From NCBI GenBank assembly GCA_002393865.1, contig DGUD01000025.1:22095-54316 (forward strand): 32,222 bases of DNA, in the 5' to 3' direction. This stretch comes from Treponema sp. UBA4319. Lineage in GTDB: Bacteria > Spirochaetota > Spirochaetia > Treponematales > Treponemataceae. Of the stretch, positions 6,962-14,637 are shown piece by piece. The notes under the pieces were generated by a model, which was not told the origin of the DNA, made no database searches, and worked only from the letters and a program-made list of their open reading frames with translations. Each line of letters starts with the position of its first letter. Within the stretch, counting starts at the first letter, position 1. Made by a program: the position numbers and the translations under genes.

Positions 6962-7801
6962 TCAGTGCTGTTCCTCCGCTTTCTGGGGGACGATGACGAT
7001 GAGCGCGAGCGCTGTGATATAGGGCAGGGCGAGCAGGATTGACGGCGGCACATTCCTGAACAGCGCCAGGTTCTGGGCGGTGGAGCTCGCGTATTCCGCC
7101 GCGGCAAAGACCAGTACCGCGAGGATTACCAGCATCGGGTGTTTTTTGCCAAGGAATACGGCGGCGAGCGCTGTCCAGCCGCGCCCTGACGCCATGCCCG
7201 GCACGTAGGATGAGAGCCTGAGCGCGAGCGCGCAGCCGCACATCGCGGCGTCGGCGGCAGCAAGTGCCCATGCGAGCGTACGGTATGCGGAGACGGATAT
7301 GCCCTTTGCCGCAAGGACATCCGGGTCGCTGCCGCTGATGCGCAGCCGCAGCCCGGTGCCCGTGCATCGCAGCAGGGCGAGCTGCGCCGCCGAGAAGATC
7401 AGGCATACGGTGCTTGTGGCGGTGCGCGCGCTCCGGGCGTCAAAGAGAAACTGTTCGCCGTACAGCACGCCGCGCGTCCCGAAGAGCGTCGCGGAGAAGA
7501 ATGTCGCCGCCGCCGCGAAGAGCATGTTCAGCGCGAGCGAAATCAGGAACATGTTTGCCTTGCAGCGGGATGCGACCCGCTCAAGCAGCACGGTGGCGGC
7601 GGTGCATGTCAGCACCGCGAGCGCACAGCCTGCCGCGGCGTTTCCCGTAAGGCTCGTGAAGGCGTAGCAGCAGAACGCGCCCAGGTTTATCATGCATTCA
7701 AGGAACATTGCCATGCGCCCCGCATATTCGCTTATGAGGGCGCCCATGGTGACGAGCAGCAGCGGGGCCGCCGCATGCAGCACAGAGATTGCGGTCGTCA
7801 T
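6962..7801 (-). CDS. rfuD: ABC transporter permease, second membrane subunit (RfuD-like)
   Basis: A 279-residue membrane protein of the BPD_transp_2 (RbsC/YufQ-like) family with eight to ten hydrophobic helices. Typical parts are the N-terminal segment ISEYAGRMAMFLECMINLGAF (ordinarily xExxGxxNxxxEGxM in YufQ relatives) and SGSDPDVLAAKGISVSAYR, the cytoplasmic coupling loop ahead of the last helices. Its ATG overlaps the stop of the preceding permease as ATGA, with AAGGAGG seven bases upstream, so the two are translationally coupled. Together they form the channel of an importer for a small aromatic or nucleoside-like ligand. Riboflavin is proposed because the cognate lipoprotein resembles RfuA more than the purine-nucleoside receptor PnrA. 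The specific substrate is an inference. Confidence 0.75.
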   Translation of the reverse strand: MTTAISVLHAAAPLLLVTMGALISEYAGRMAMFLECMINLGAFCCYAFTSLTGNAAAGCALAVLTCTAATVLLERVASRCKANMFLISLALNMLFAAAATFFSATLFGTRGVLYGEQFLFDARSARTATSTVCLIFSAAQLALLRCTGTGLRLRISGSDPDVLAAKGISVSAYRTLAWALAAADAAMCGCALALRLSSYVPGMASGRGWTALAAVFLGKKHPMLVILAVLVFAAAEYASSTAQNLALFRNVPPSILLALPYITALALIVIVPQKAEEQH

Positions 7802-8874
7802 CGCTTGTCCTCCTTGCTTTTCAGCGACAGGGCTGCGGCGGGCACCGCGATGGAGAAGAGTATGACCCCTTGCACGATGCCTGCGATGTCAAAGCTGAAG
7901 CCCTGGGTCAGCGATACCCGCGAGGCCGAGGTGAAAATCCATGCGAGCAGGACAGAGGTGGGGATGACCGCGAGCGGGTCTGATGCCGCGATGAGCGCCA
8001 CGTTCAGAGCGTTCCAGCCCATGTTCGTGTAGAATCCTTTGTGGCACGTATAGAATGTTCCGCAGACGGCAAGGAAGCCGGTGAGCGCGTGGAGCGCGCC
8101 GGAAGCTGCCGTCGTGCCGCAGGTGTTTGCCGCTGAGGGGTAGCCGCAGTAGCGCGCGAACTGTGGCGCGGCACCCCACAGCCGGATTCTTCTTCCTGCC
8201 GCCGTCCGGTACAGCAGGTACCATGCGGCGACGCAGACTGCGCCCGCAAGGAAGAGCGAGGGCGAGAGCGGGGAGGGGGGCAGCAGCTGCGGCAGGCGGT
8301 ACTGCTCCGCGATGTAGGGCAGTGCGAGCATGTTCGTGTCTGCGCTGTGCTTGGATGCCGTGATGAGCCCGTCGATGAGCGGGATAGCCGCGGCCGAGAC
8401 AAGGAATGACGTGAGCAGTACCCGCGCGCCGCGCAGTTCCCGGAGCATCGCGGAGATGAGCGCCATCGCCGCCCCCGCAAGGCATGCGAGCAGCAGCGCG
8501 GCGCCGCAGGCGAGGGGTGCCGGAGCGTGCAGCGCGTTCAGCACGGCGCAGCCGATGTAGCCGCCGAGGTATACCTGGCCTTCCCCTCCAAGGTTCATGT
8601 TGCCGCCTTGTATGGCGATTGCCGCCCCCGTGCCCGCGACCATGAGGAGCGCCGCCGTGTTGAGCATATTCCCGAAGTAGTACGCGGACGTGAATGTATC
8701 GGTGAACAGGCTTGCGAGCGCGGAGAGCGGCTCCTTGGCAAAGCCGAGTATCAGGAGAATGCAGGCCGCGATGCCCAGCAGCGGCGCGTATATGTTCTTC
8801 CATCCGTTTTTTTTGGCCCGCCGCGCCGTCCGGGCGGCAGTCCCCGCGGCGGGGCCGGTATGCGCTCTCTTCAT
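7798..8874 (-). CDS. rfuC: ABC transporter permease, first membrane subunit (RfuC-like)
   Basis: The protein has 358 residues and belongs to the BPD_transp_2 (YufP/RbsC-like) family. A basic, Ala/Arg-rich N-terminus leads to the first helix (YAPLLGIAACILLILGF), and the family motif GAAIAIQGGNMNLGGEGQVYLGGYIG (compare FNIGxEGQ in YufP) is clear at about residues 82-107. The coupling loop appears as IRLWGAAPQFARYCGY. ATG 8874 overlaps the ATPase stop in ATGA and has GGGAGG seven bases upstream; a much longer frame continuing upstream is only the shadow of the ATPase gene. It should dimerise with the next permease. The substrate call, riboflavin, rests on operon similarity. Confidence 0.78.
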   Translation of the reverse strand: MKRAHTGPAAGTAARTARRAKKNGWKNIYAPLLGIAACILLILGFAKEPLSALASLFTDTFTSAYYFGNMLNTAALLMVAGTGAAIAIQGGNMNLGGEGQVYLGGYIGCAVLNALHAPAPLACGAALLLACLAGAAMALISAMLRELRGARVLLTSFLVSAAAIPLIDGLITASKHSADTNMLALPYIAEQYRLPQLLPPSPLSPSLFLAGAVCVAAWYLLYRTAAGRRIRLWGAAPQFARYCGYPSAANTCGTTAASGALHALTGFLAVCGTFYTCHKGFYTNMGWNALNVALIAASDPLAVIPTSVLLAWIFTSASRVSLTQGFSFDIAGIVQGVILFSIAVPAAALSLKSKEDKR

Positions 8875-10307
8875 CCTTGAGCCTCCCTGCTGAACGACAG
8901 CGTCGTCCTTCCTCCTTCCAGCGAATAGACCCTCGTGCACAGCGAGAGCGGAAAGTCGGCGCTCCCGATGACGAGCACTGCTGTCCCGCTGGCCGCGAGC
9001 GCGCTTATCCTGCGGCACAGGTTCCCCTGGGACTGGACGTCCAGCCCCTGCATCGGGTTGCACAGGATGAGCAGCGCCGGATGCACGGAGAGCTCCCGCG
9101 TCAGTATGAGCCGCTGGAGCATGCCTCCGCTCAGGGCAGAGACCTGCTGTTCCGGCGTTATGCGTACCCCGGCCTCCTCTATGAGCCGCAGCGCCAGCTG
9201 CCGTGTGTCTGATTGCGCGTAGACGGAAAGCATCTGCTCTACGGTGATATGCGGGTCTGCGCCGCGGAACGACCTGTCCGAGGGCACTATGGCGCAGCGG
9301 TTTTTCCTGAGGAATGCCGCCGACAGTCCCCCGCGCGAAAGCCGCACCGTCTTGCACTGCCGCCCGTCCGGGCTACGCAGCGTCGCGGTGCCGTGCGTGC
9401 AGGCGCCCTCCATGCCGCTTACGACATCCTCCAGCGTGCCGAGCGCGGCTTCCTGCATGCCTGCGACGCAGCTTATCTGCCCGTAGGGGGCTTCGATAGT
9501 GGCGTCCAGCAGCGCGGGGCGGTTCTTGGGGCGGGCGGCGGCGTGGAGCAGCGTAAAGCAGGCGCCCCCCCGCGCCGGCTGGGGAAGAATTCGTTCCGTG
9601 CTGCCGGGCTGGGGCTGCCGTACGGAATCCAGATAGGCGCGGTATGCCCCGGCGCCTTCCAGCTGCGCCACGAGCGAGCCTTCGGAAAGCACCGTCACGC
9701 TGTCCGCGTACTGGAGCGCCTCCGCCGTGCTGTGCGTGATGACGATGATGCATGTTCCGCTTGCCGCCAGCTCCCGCAGCCTTTCGTACAGGGCTTTCCG
9801 CTCTTCCATGTCAAGGAAGGCCGACGGCTCGTCAAGGATGAGGCAGCGTGGCTTTCTGAGCAGGGCGCCAAGGAGCGATGCGTAGAAGCGGAGGTTCCCG
9901 CCGAGGTCGCGCACGTATGCGCTGAGCTGCAGCGCGGGCGCCCATGTGCGCTGCAGCGCGAGCAGTTCTGCTGACGGCGGGCGGATAAGGAAGGATGTGC
10001 CAGTGCTTATCCAGATGTTCTCGCTGACGGTCAGGCTCTTTGCGAGCAGCGGGCGCTGGTGCACGAGCACGATGCCCCGGCCGAGCGCATCCTTTGCGGA
10101 GGAGAACGAGACTTTCTCGCCGTCGATGCGGATTGTGCCCTCGCTCGGCCGGATGTCCCCCGCGATAAGCGCGGCGAGCGTCGATTTGCCTGCCCCGTTT
10201 TCCCCCACGAGCGCGTGGATTTTTCCCGCCCCGAAGGATGCGCTCACCTTGTTGAGCGCCGTCTTGAGTAAGTATTTTTTGCTGAGCCGCTCTGTCTCTA
10301 TGCGCAT
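8871..10307 (-). CDS. rfuB: ABC transporter ATPase with two asymmetric nucleotide-binding domains (RfuB-like)
   Basis: This 478-residue protein contains two fused nucleotide-binding domains, as in RbsA/YufO-type importers. Domain 1 has an intact Walker A (GENGAGKST, residues 35-43), an LVHQRP Q-loop, Walker B CLILDEP and H-loop VITHS, but its signature is degenerate (DLGGNLRF in place of LSxGQ). Domain 2 has an intact signature (LSGGMLQR) and the family's NPxxGLD Walker B variant, but no P-loop (GMQEAALGTLED). So only one of the two composite ATP sites, Walker A/B of domain 1 with the signature of domain 2, looks complete. The start is ATG 10307, 21 bases after the end of the rfuA-like gene. 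It powers uptake by the two following permeases. Confidence 0.85.
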   Translation of the reverse strand: MRIETERLSKKYLLKTALNKVSASFGAGKIHALVGENGAGKSTLAALIAGDIRPSEGTIRIDGEKVSFSSAKDALGRGIVLVHQRPLLAKSLTVSENIWISTGTSFLIRPPSAELLALQRTWAPALQLSAYVRDLGGNLRFYASLLGALLRKPRCLILDEPSAFLDMEERKALYERLRELAASGTCIIVITHSTAEALQYADSVTVLSEGSLVAQLEGAGAYRAYLDSVRQPQPGSTERILPQPARGGACFTLLHAAARPKNRPALLDATIEAPYGQISCVAGMQEAALGTLEDVVSGMEGACTHGTATLRSPDGRQCKTVRLSRGGLSAAFLRKNRCAIVPSDRSFRGADPHITVEQMLSVYAQSDTRQLALRLIEEAGVRITPEQQVSALSGGMLQRLILTRELSVHPALLILCNPMQGLDVQSQGNLCRRISALAASGTAVLVIGSADFPLSLCTRVYSLEGGRTTLSFSREAQG

Positions 10308-10328
10308 ACCGCCCGCACTCTCCGGTTC

Positions 10329-11354
10329 CTATTGCAGCGATTGCGGCAGCTCGATGCTTCCGTCCCTGATGCCTTCCGTCAGCGCCTTCATCTTTGCGCG
10401 GACATCTTCCGGCACATACTGTATGTAGGTAGGGTCATCCTGGAAGTAATCCACGTAGCCGTCCTTGTAGCCGAGCGTCTTTGTGCTGCCCCACGCGGTG
10501 TCCCCCGCAAGGTATTCGAGCACAGCCTCCTTTGCGGCACGGTGCTGGTTCGTCATGCAGCAGGAAATGATTGTTCCCGGCGCTTTCCTGAATCCGTTCT
10601 CGTCGAACCACACGATGTGCATGCCGTGCTCCCTCGCGGACGAGATGACTCCCTGCGATGCCCCGCCGCAAATCGGCAGGATGACGTCCACACCGGTAGC
10701 GTGCATGGCGTCCGCGAGCTCGGCGCCCTTGGACGCGTCGTACCAGTTGCCGACGATGCGGAAGTCGCAGCTGGTGCCGGCCGCCGCGTCTTCCGCGCCT
10801 TTCGCAAAGTACGGGTGCAGGATGTTGTTCATGATGGGGTATTCCTGCGCGGCGATAAGCCCCACCTTGTGCGTGGTGGAGAAGAGCCCGGCCATGTAGC
10901 CGGAGATATATGCCTGGTCGCGCTGGTTGTAGCTGACGGTGTAGATTTGCCTGTTGCCGTCAAGCGCCGCGTCAAGGAAGATGAATTTCTGGTGGGGGAA
11001 CTGCGCCGCGATGGGCGCTGCTATTTCCGGCAGCGACGGGTTGGACGAGAGTATGAGCCCGTATGAGCCGCTGGCCGCGAGCGCCGTCAGCTTTGAGCTC
11101 CATTCGGCCTGGTTTGTGCCGGCCTCCATGATGTACAGCTGCACCTGCTGCTCCGGCGCGGATACTACCGCATTGTGCTGGTCGACAGCCTCCTGCACTC
11201 CTTCTGCCACGTGCGCGTAGGTGGGCGAGTCCGCCATGATGCCCGGTATGAACACCGCGATTGATGTTCCGGGATAGCTGTCCTTCTTGCAGCCTGCGGC
11301 CGCGAGGAGCGCCGCCACCGCAAGGAATGCGCCTTTTACATATTTAGTCTTCAT
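10329..11354 (-). CDS. rfuA: BMP-family substrate-binding lipoprotein, RfuA-like
   Basis: The 341-residue protein has a signal peptide with lipobox AAAGC (Cys22) and the two-lobe fold of the BMP family (PF02608), which binds nucleosides or, in treponemal RfuA, riboflavin. Recognisable segments are IAVFIPGIMADSPTYAHV at the first strand, GTNQAEWSSKLTALAASGSYG, ILSSNPSLP, FPHQKFIFLDA and YNQRDQAYISGYMAGL, and later DVILPICGGASQGV. The combination SSNPSLP plus YNQRDQAY is closer to RfuA than to PnrA as I know them, but this has not been tested by alignment. ATG 11354 has GAGG six bases upstream. It is the first gene of the operon, with a strong promoter and an operator-like inverted repeat. Confidence 0.75.
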   Translation of the reverse strand: MKTKYVKGAFLAVAALLAAAGCKKDSYPGTSIAVFIPGIMADSPTYAHVAEGVQEAVDQHNAVVSAPEQQVQLYIMEAGTNQAEWSSKLTALAASGSYGLILSSNPSLPEIAAPIAAQFPHQKFIFLDAALDGNRQIYTVSYNQRDQAYISGYMAGLFSTTHKVGLIAAQEYPIMNNILHPYFAKGAEDAAAGTSCDFRIVGNWYDASKGAELADAMHATGVDVILPICGGASQGVISSAREHGMHIVWFDENGFRKAPGTIISCCMTNQHRAAKEAVLEYLAGDTAWGSTKTLGYKDGYVDYFQDDPTYIQYVPEDVRAKMKALTEGIRDGSIELPQSLQ

Positions 11355-11441
11355 ATTCTGCCTCGTTTCTGTGATAGTTCTGGCCGCCGGATGCAGCGTG
11401 CCTGCTGCCTGTCCGGCGCTGTGCGAAAGCTTTGCGTGCCT

Positions 11442-11470
11442 AATATAGTTTTATTTCAAACTATTGTCAA
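11442..11470 (-). promoter_or_regulatory. Promoter of the rfu-like operon with inverted-repeat operator in the spacer
   Basis: On the minus strand TTGACA (11465-11470) is followed after 17 bases by TATATT (11442-11447). The spacer is almost wholly occupied by the inverted repeat ATAGTTT-N6-AAACTAT (11445-11464). This arrangement is typical of a repressor site of MarR or TetR type. No FMN riboswitch consensus was found in the 80-base leader. Confidence 0.8.
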
Positions 11471-11491
11471 GCGGGAGGAAGGAAAGCCTCA

Positions 11492-11702
11492 GGGGTTCAG
11501 CATGAAGAACAAAAATGCGCTCCCGGCGGAAAAACACCCGGACTGCCGCTTGCACGCTTCGCTTTGCAAATGGCAGTCCGGGCATTTTTTATGCTGCATC
11601 CTTGACTTCTGTAGCATAGAAAAAGAAATCATTTGAAAACAGTTTGCATAAACTGCCAACATCGCATCCGCTTTCAGATGGAATACATCTCATGCTGAAG
11701 CC
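11492..11702. repeat. Second element bounded by CTTCAGCATGA-type ends
   Basis: GGGGTTCAGCATGAAG (from 11492) and, in inverse orientation, CATCTCATGCTGAAGCC (11686-11702) face each other across about 210 bases, with a long hairpin (11537-11582) in the middle. The right end is an exact 17-base match, in reverse complement, to the last 17 bases of the window (32206-32222). With the promoter above it this element fills the 417-base gap between rfuA and marR; no gene is seen in it. Also inside is CAGTTTGCATAAACTG (11640-11655), a small perfect inverted repeat. Confidence 0.55.
11537..11590. terminator. Bidirectional terminator-like hairpin
   Basis: CCCGGACTGCC (11537-11547) pairs with GGCAGTCCGGG (11572-11582), an 11-base perfect stem. 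TTTTTT follows on the plus strand (11585-11590) and TTTTT follows on the minus strand (11530-11534). It could stop transcripts of marR, which ends 180 bases away on the minus strand. Confidence 0.7.
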
Positions 11703-11771
11703 TTGAGGGAAGCCGGGAGCTGCCCGGGAAGCACCGGGGCTTCTCAGGGCGGCTCGTCGCGGAGGGGACGT

Positions 11772-12212
11772 CTACAGCGCGCCCTCGATGTTCCTGCTCA
11801 TCCGCTGCAGCAGGCCGAGCAGCGTCTGCTTTTCTTCCTCCGAGAAGCCCCGGTAGCATTCGGTGAGCAGCTCCCTCGATATGGCGGACATGCGCTCCGT
11901 GCAGGCGCGGCCGCGCTCCGTCAGCACCATGTACTTGCGCCGCCCGTCATCTGCGTCCGCCTGCTCTTGTACCAGCCCTGCCTCGCGGAGCTTCCTGACG
12001 AGCACCGTCGTCGTTGATTTGTCCCTGTTGATGCTGCCTGAGATTTCTTTCATGGAAAGCTTTTCGTGCATGGAGAGCAGGTACAGGATGTGGCCGTGGG
12101 AAGAGACGAACCCCGCCGTGTCTGTGTCTGCCAGCCGCCGCTTCGTGAAGTCCGCGGAGACCGCGTGCAGGTGGGAGATGAGCGATAGTATGGAATGTGT
12201 CGTGTAGTCCAT
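11772..12212 (-). CDS. MarR-family transcriptional regulator
   Basis: The protein has 146 residues, the normal length for MarR. The winged helix-turn-helix is clear: helix region LSMKEISGSINRDKSTTTVLVRKL (about residues 53-76), then LREAGLVQEQADADDGRRKYMVLTERG, the wing with the conserved DxR (DDGRR). N- and C-terminal helices would form the dimer interface. Proteins of this family usually repress nearby genes and release DNA on binding a small ligand. ATG 12212 has GAGGGG three bases upstream. The gene diverges from a GNAT gene across about 200 bases and lies downstream of the rfu-like operon's promoter region; either may be its target. Ligand and operator are not known. Confidence 0.88.
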   Translation of the reverse strand: MDYTTHSILSLISHLHAVSADFTKRRLADTDTAGFVSSHGHILYLLSMHEKLSMKEISGSINRDKSTTTVLVRKLREAGLVQEQADADDGRRKYMVLTERGRACTERMSAISRELLTECYRGFSEEEKQTLLGLLQRMSRNIEGAL

Positions 12213-12284
12213 CTGCCCCTCGCCAGACCTGCCCGGAGCGCTCGTGCGTCACGCCTCCCCGCGGGTCTCGCATGCTTTTTGCTG

Positions 12285-12372
12285 AAGCCGCGCAAAGCGC
12301 GGCTTTTCCAGTATATACCCTCTGCCACCAAAAAGCTAGGGGCTTTTTATTTCTCCGGCGCTGTGCTAGGAT
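12285..12372. promoter_or_regulatory. Divergent marR/GNAT control region with two palindromes
   Basis: The region contains the hairpin AAGCCGCGC-AAA-GCGCGGCTT (12285-12305), which carries a CTTCAGCA end motif on the minus strand, a minus-strand TATACT -10 for marR (12310-12315), the perfect inverted repeat AAAAAGC-N5-GCTTTTT (12330-12348), and a plus-strand extended -10 TGCTAGGAT (12364-12372) for the GNAT gene. Neither promoter has a good -35 box. The 12330-12348 repeat lies between the two promoters and is a reasonable MarR operator candidate. Confidence 0.45.
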
Positions 12373-12412
12373 GGGGAGACTGCTCAGGCTTGCCGGCAGA
12401 AGGAGGTTCCTG

Positions 12413-12871
12413 ATGGATGTCAGAGAAGTGACGGACAGCGCCGAGAAGCAGGCTGTTTCCCGCCTGATTCTGGAGGCGCTCCCGGAATGGTTCGAGGTTG
12501 CGGAGAACCGCGAGCGCTTTATCCGCGAGTGCCCCGGCATGTTGTTTTATGCGGCCTACGATGCCGGCCGGCCGGTCGGCTTCCTCTGTCTGCATGAGAC
12601 CGGCAAGGATACGGTGGAATTGCATGTGATGGGCGTGCTGAAGGAGTACCACCGGAAAGGCGCCGGAAGAAAACTGTTTGAGCGCGCAAAAGATGCCGCC
12701 AGTGCGGCAGGCTACTCTTTCCTGCAGGTAAAGACGGTGCAGATGGGGCGCTATGCGGATTACGACAAGACCAACCTGTTTTACCGCGCGCTCGGCTTCA
12801 AGGAGCTGGAGGTGTTCCCCGATTTGTGGGATGCGGACAATCCGTGCCAGGTGTACATCATGGCCCTGTGA
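12413..12871 (+). CDS. GNAT-family N-acetyltransferase
   Basis: The protein has 152 residues, a normal single GNAT domain. Motif A, which binds the pyrophosphate of acetyl-CoA, is HVMGVLKEYHRKGAGRKLFE (RKGAGR fits the R/Q-x-x-G-x-G/A rule). The preceding strand is PVGFLCLHE, and the C-terminal motif B region is FYRALGFKELEVF. The acceptor substrate cannot be told. ATG 12413 has a perfect AGGAGG six bases upstream; the frame continues open upstream without significance. It is transcribed divergently from marR and might be its regulated partner. Confidence 0.88.
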   Translation: MDVREVTDSAEKQAVSRLILEALPEWFEVAENRERFIRECPGMLFYAAYDAGRPVGFLCLHETGKDTVELHVMGVLKEYHRKGAGRKLFERAKDAASAAGYSFLQVKTVQMGRYADYDKTNLFYRALGFKELEVFPDLWDADNPCQVYIMAL

Positions 12872-12880
12872 GCCCGTAGC

Positions 12881-12932
12881 CGCCGGAACCAGATGCCGTT
12901 CCCGCCGGAACCAGATGCCTTTCCCGCCGGGA
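12881..12932. repeat. 22-base tandem repeat, 2.4 copies
   Basis: The unit CGCCGGAACCAGATGCC plus KTTCC starts at 12881 and 12903, the two copies differing at one position (G or T), with a partial third copy from 12925. It lies ten bases after the GNAT stop codon, in non-coding DNA. Confidence 0.8.
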
Positions 12933-13005
12933 AAATGCGCGGAAGCGGACTTCCGGGCACCGCCGCCATCAGCGACGCGAAGCGTGCGGGCCGCAGAGCC
13001 GGTGC

Positions 13006-13054
13006 GGGGCATGATAGCTTCTCGTGCTGAAGTCCTCTGCTGAAGACATGCCCC
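13006..13054. repeat. Hairpin with two CTTCAGCA motifs
   Basis: GGGGCATG (13006-13013) pairs with CATGCCCC (13047-13054). On the minus strand the loop side carries CTTCAGCA twice, 13 bases apart (CTTCAGCAGAGGACTTCAGC). It belongs to the dispersed family described at 5597 and 11492, and ends three bases before the -35 box of the next gene. Confidence 0.55.
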
Positions 13055-13056
13055 TG

Positions 13057-13086
13057 TTGACGGCGGGGGCTGAAAAAAAGTATATT
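13057..13086 (+). promoter_or_regulatory. Promoter placing the transcription start on the ATG of the DUF624-like gene
   Basis: TTGACG (13057-13062), an 18-base spacer and TATATT (13081-13086) are followed by six bases and then ATG (13093). The expected start of transcription coincides with the A of the start codon, so the mRNA would be leaderless. Confidence 0.65.
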
Positions 13087-13092
13087 GTAGCT

Positions 13093-13920
13093 ATGTTCAG
13101 GTTTTTCCTTAAGAAGAATTTCTGCGATGTGTGGGACAATCTGCTCCATACCATCGTGTACAATCTGATGATGCTCGTGCTGCTGGGAGGCTGTCTGGCG
13201 CTGTGCTTTGCGGTGTCGGCGCTGCCGGGAAGCGCCGGTGTCAAGGATTTGTATGTTGCGGCGGCTTTCCTTTTTTCTTCCATAGTTGTGTGCGTTTTTC
13301 TTGTCGCCGAAAGCGATAACGCTGCCCGCGCGGCCAGCTATGAGACCCCGAAATTCAGGAATCTTCTCAAGAATCTGCTTCCGAGCTTAAAAGACGGCGC
13401 GCTGCTCGGCCTGCTGGTGACCCTTTTTGTCGTTATCGCCACCACGAGCCTGCCGTATTATTTCTTCATGTGGCTCCCCCGGGACGGCGGGCAGGGCTCC
13501 CCGATCGGGCTCATCATGCTCTCCTTCGTGTTCTGGGCGCTCGTCATATTCGTGCTTGCTATCCAGTGGTTCCTGCCGATTCGCAGCCTGATGCACAATA
13601 ATTTCAAGAAATGCCTGAAAAAATCCTATATCATTTTCTTTGACAACGTGTGGTTCTCGATCGGCGTCATGCTGGTCAATCTGCTGAACATCTTTATCAC
13701 GGTGTTCACGCTGGGGATACTGGACGGAGCCAGCACCATGCTCATCACCTGCACCAATGCGCTCCGCCTCCGCCTGTACAAGTACGACTGGTACGAGGTG
13801 AACCCCGGCCTGACGCGGGAGCAGCGCAGGGAGGTTCCCTGGGAGGAGCTGCTTGCGAACGACCGCCGCATACTTGGCCCGCGCAAATGGAAGTCGTTCA
13901 TTTTCCCATGGAAGGAATAG
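13093..13920 (+). CDS. DUF624/YesL-like integral membrane protein
   Basis: The protein has 275 residues with about six hydrophobic helices. It begins MFRFFLKKNFCDVWDNLLHTIVYNLMMLVLLGG, as in YesL/DUF624 proteins, where a short amphipathic start precedes the first helix, and it ends in a cytoplasmic tail (YDWYEVNPGLTREQRREVPWEELLANDRRILGPRKW) rich in charged residues. No transport motif or catalytic residue is recognised and the role is unknown. In other bacteria DUF624 proteins sit in carbohydrate-use operons, which is not the case here. ATG 13093 has no ribosome-binding site and lies exactly at the predicted transcription start, suggesting leaderless translation. The gene overlaps the next one by 13 bases. 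Confidence 0.72.
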   Translation: MFRFFLKKNFCDVWDNLLHTIVYNLMMLVLLGGCLALCFAVSALPGSAGVKDLYVAAAFLFSSIVVCVFLVAESDNAARAASYETPKFRNLLKNLLPSLKDGALLGLLVTLFVVIATTSLPYYFFMWLPRDGGQGSPIGLIMLSFVFWALVIFVLAIQWFLPIRSLMHNNFKKCLKKSYIIFFDNVWFSIGVMLVNLLNIFITVFTLGILDGASTMLITCTNALRLRLYKYDWYEVNPGLTREQRREVPWEELLANDRRILGPRKWKSFIFPWKE

Positions 13921-14438
13921 AAGCGTGCGGTGCGGGAGGTTTCCGCTCCCCGCTCAGAATGCAGCACTTCCGCCTTGTGTGCGCCATGCTCGCGGAGATG
14001 GCGGCGAGCTCCCGCATCGCGGAGAACCGGCGCTTCATACAGCACGGCTCCACTTCCGTCTACCAGCACTGCCGCAACGTCGCGCTGGTGAGTCTGCTGC
14101 TGTGTAGCAAATTCCGCCTGCATGCCGATGTCCGCTCGCTTGTGCGCGGCGCCCTGCTGCACGATTACTTTCTGTACGACTGGCACAGCGGGGGGCCGAG
14201 CTGGCATGGCTTCCGCCATCCTGCCATCGCGCTGCGCAATGCTTCCGAGACCTATACGCTGACGCCGGTGGAGACGGACATCATCGTGCACCACATGTTC
14301 CCCCTTACGCCCGTCCCGCCGCTTACGCTTGAAGGCTGGGTCGTCAGCATCAGCGACAAGCTGTGCAGCCTCTACGAGACCTTCCGCCTGAACGAGCGCC
14401 ATATCCTGCGCCGCCAGAAGCTCGTGTCGCTGCGTTAA
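13908..14438 (+). CDS. HD-domain protein, putative metal-dependent phosphohydrolase
   Basis: The 176-residue protein carries a compact HD fold. Visible elements are the first histidine in SVYQHCRNVAL, the HD pair in GALLHDYFLYDW, further histidines in WHGFRHP and IIVHHMFPLTP, and the aspartate region in WVVSISDKLCSLYE. The spacing and the HDYFLYDWH segment match a family of small HD proteins widespread in Firmicutes and spirochaetes; their substrate, often guessed to be a nucleotide, is not known. The start is uncertain: ATG 13908 overlaps the previous gene by 13 bases and would be translationally coupled, while ATG 13959 begins nearer the conserved domain. It is likely in one transcript with the membrane protein gene upstream. 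Confidence 0.78.
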   Translation: MEGIEACGAGGFRSPLRMQHFRLVCAMLAEMAASSRIAENRRFIQHGSTSVYQHCRNVALVSLLLCSKFRLHADVRSLVRGALLHDYFLYDWHSGGPSWHGFRHPAIALRNASETYTLTPVETDIIVHHMFPLTPVPPLTLEGWVVSISDKLCSLYETFRLNERHILRRQKLVSLR

Positions 14439-14613
14439 GACGAGGACTTTTGCCAGAAAAAAGAGGGCTGCGGGAAATCCGTCGGCTTTCCGGGCAGGCC
14501 TGATTCCGCATCAGCGCCACAGCGGGTTTTTCGGCCGGATTTGACTGGGAGCGGAACACAAAACTGATTTCTGTGGGAAAAAGCTGCTCCCTAGCCAAAC
14601 TATGCCGTTTTAT

Positions 14614-14621
14614 GCTATACT
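14614..14621 (+). promoter_or_regulatory. Extended -10 promoter for glyS
   Basis: TGCTATACT contains TATACT (14616-14621) with the TGC extension but no recognisable -35 box. The expected start is about 14628, giving a 92-base leader that holds the 14638-14677 hairpin. No T-box features are seen. Confidence 0.6.
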
Positions 14622-14637
14622 CATTCCCATTAATTAA

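Noticed and set aside
9213..9974. 253-codon plus-strand frame inside the ATPase gene
   Set aside because: It is antisense to the RfuB-like ATPase, whose motifs are certain; no signal or domain is visible in it.
11355..11441. FMN riboswitch ahead of the rfuA-like gene
   Set aside because: I looked for the conserved FMN-element blocks in the leader and found none; the leader is also too short.
13626..14402. 258-codon minus-strand frame over the DUF624-like and HD-domain genes
   Set aside because: It is antisense to two overlapping plus-strand genes with recognisable domains.
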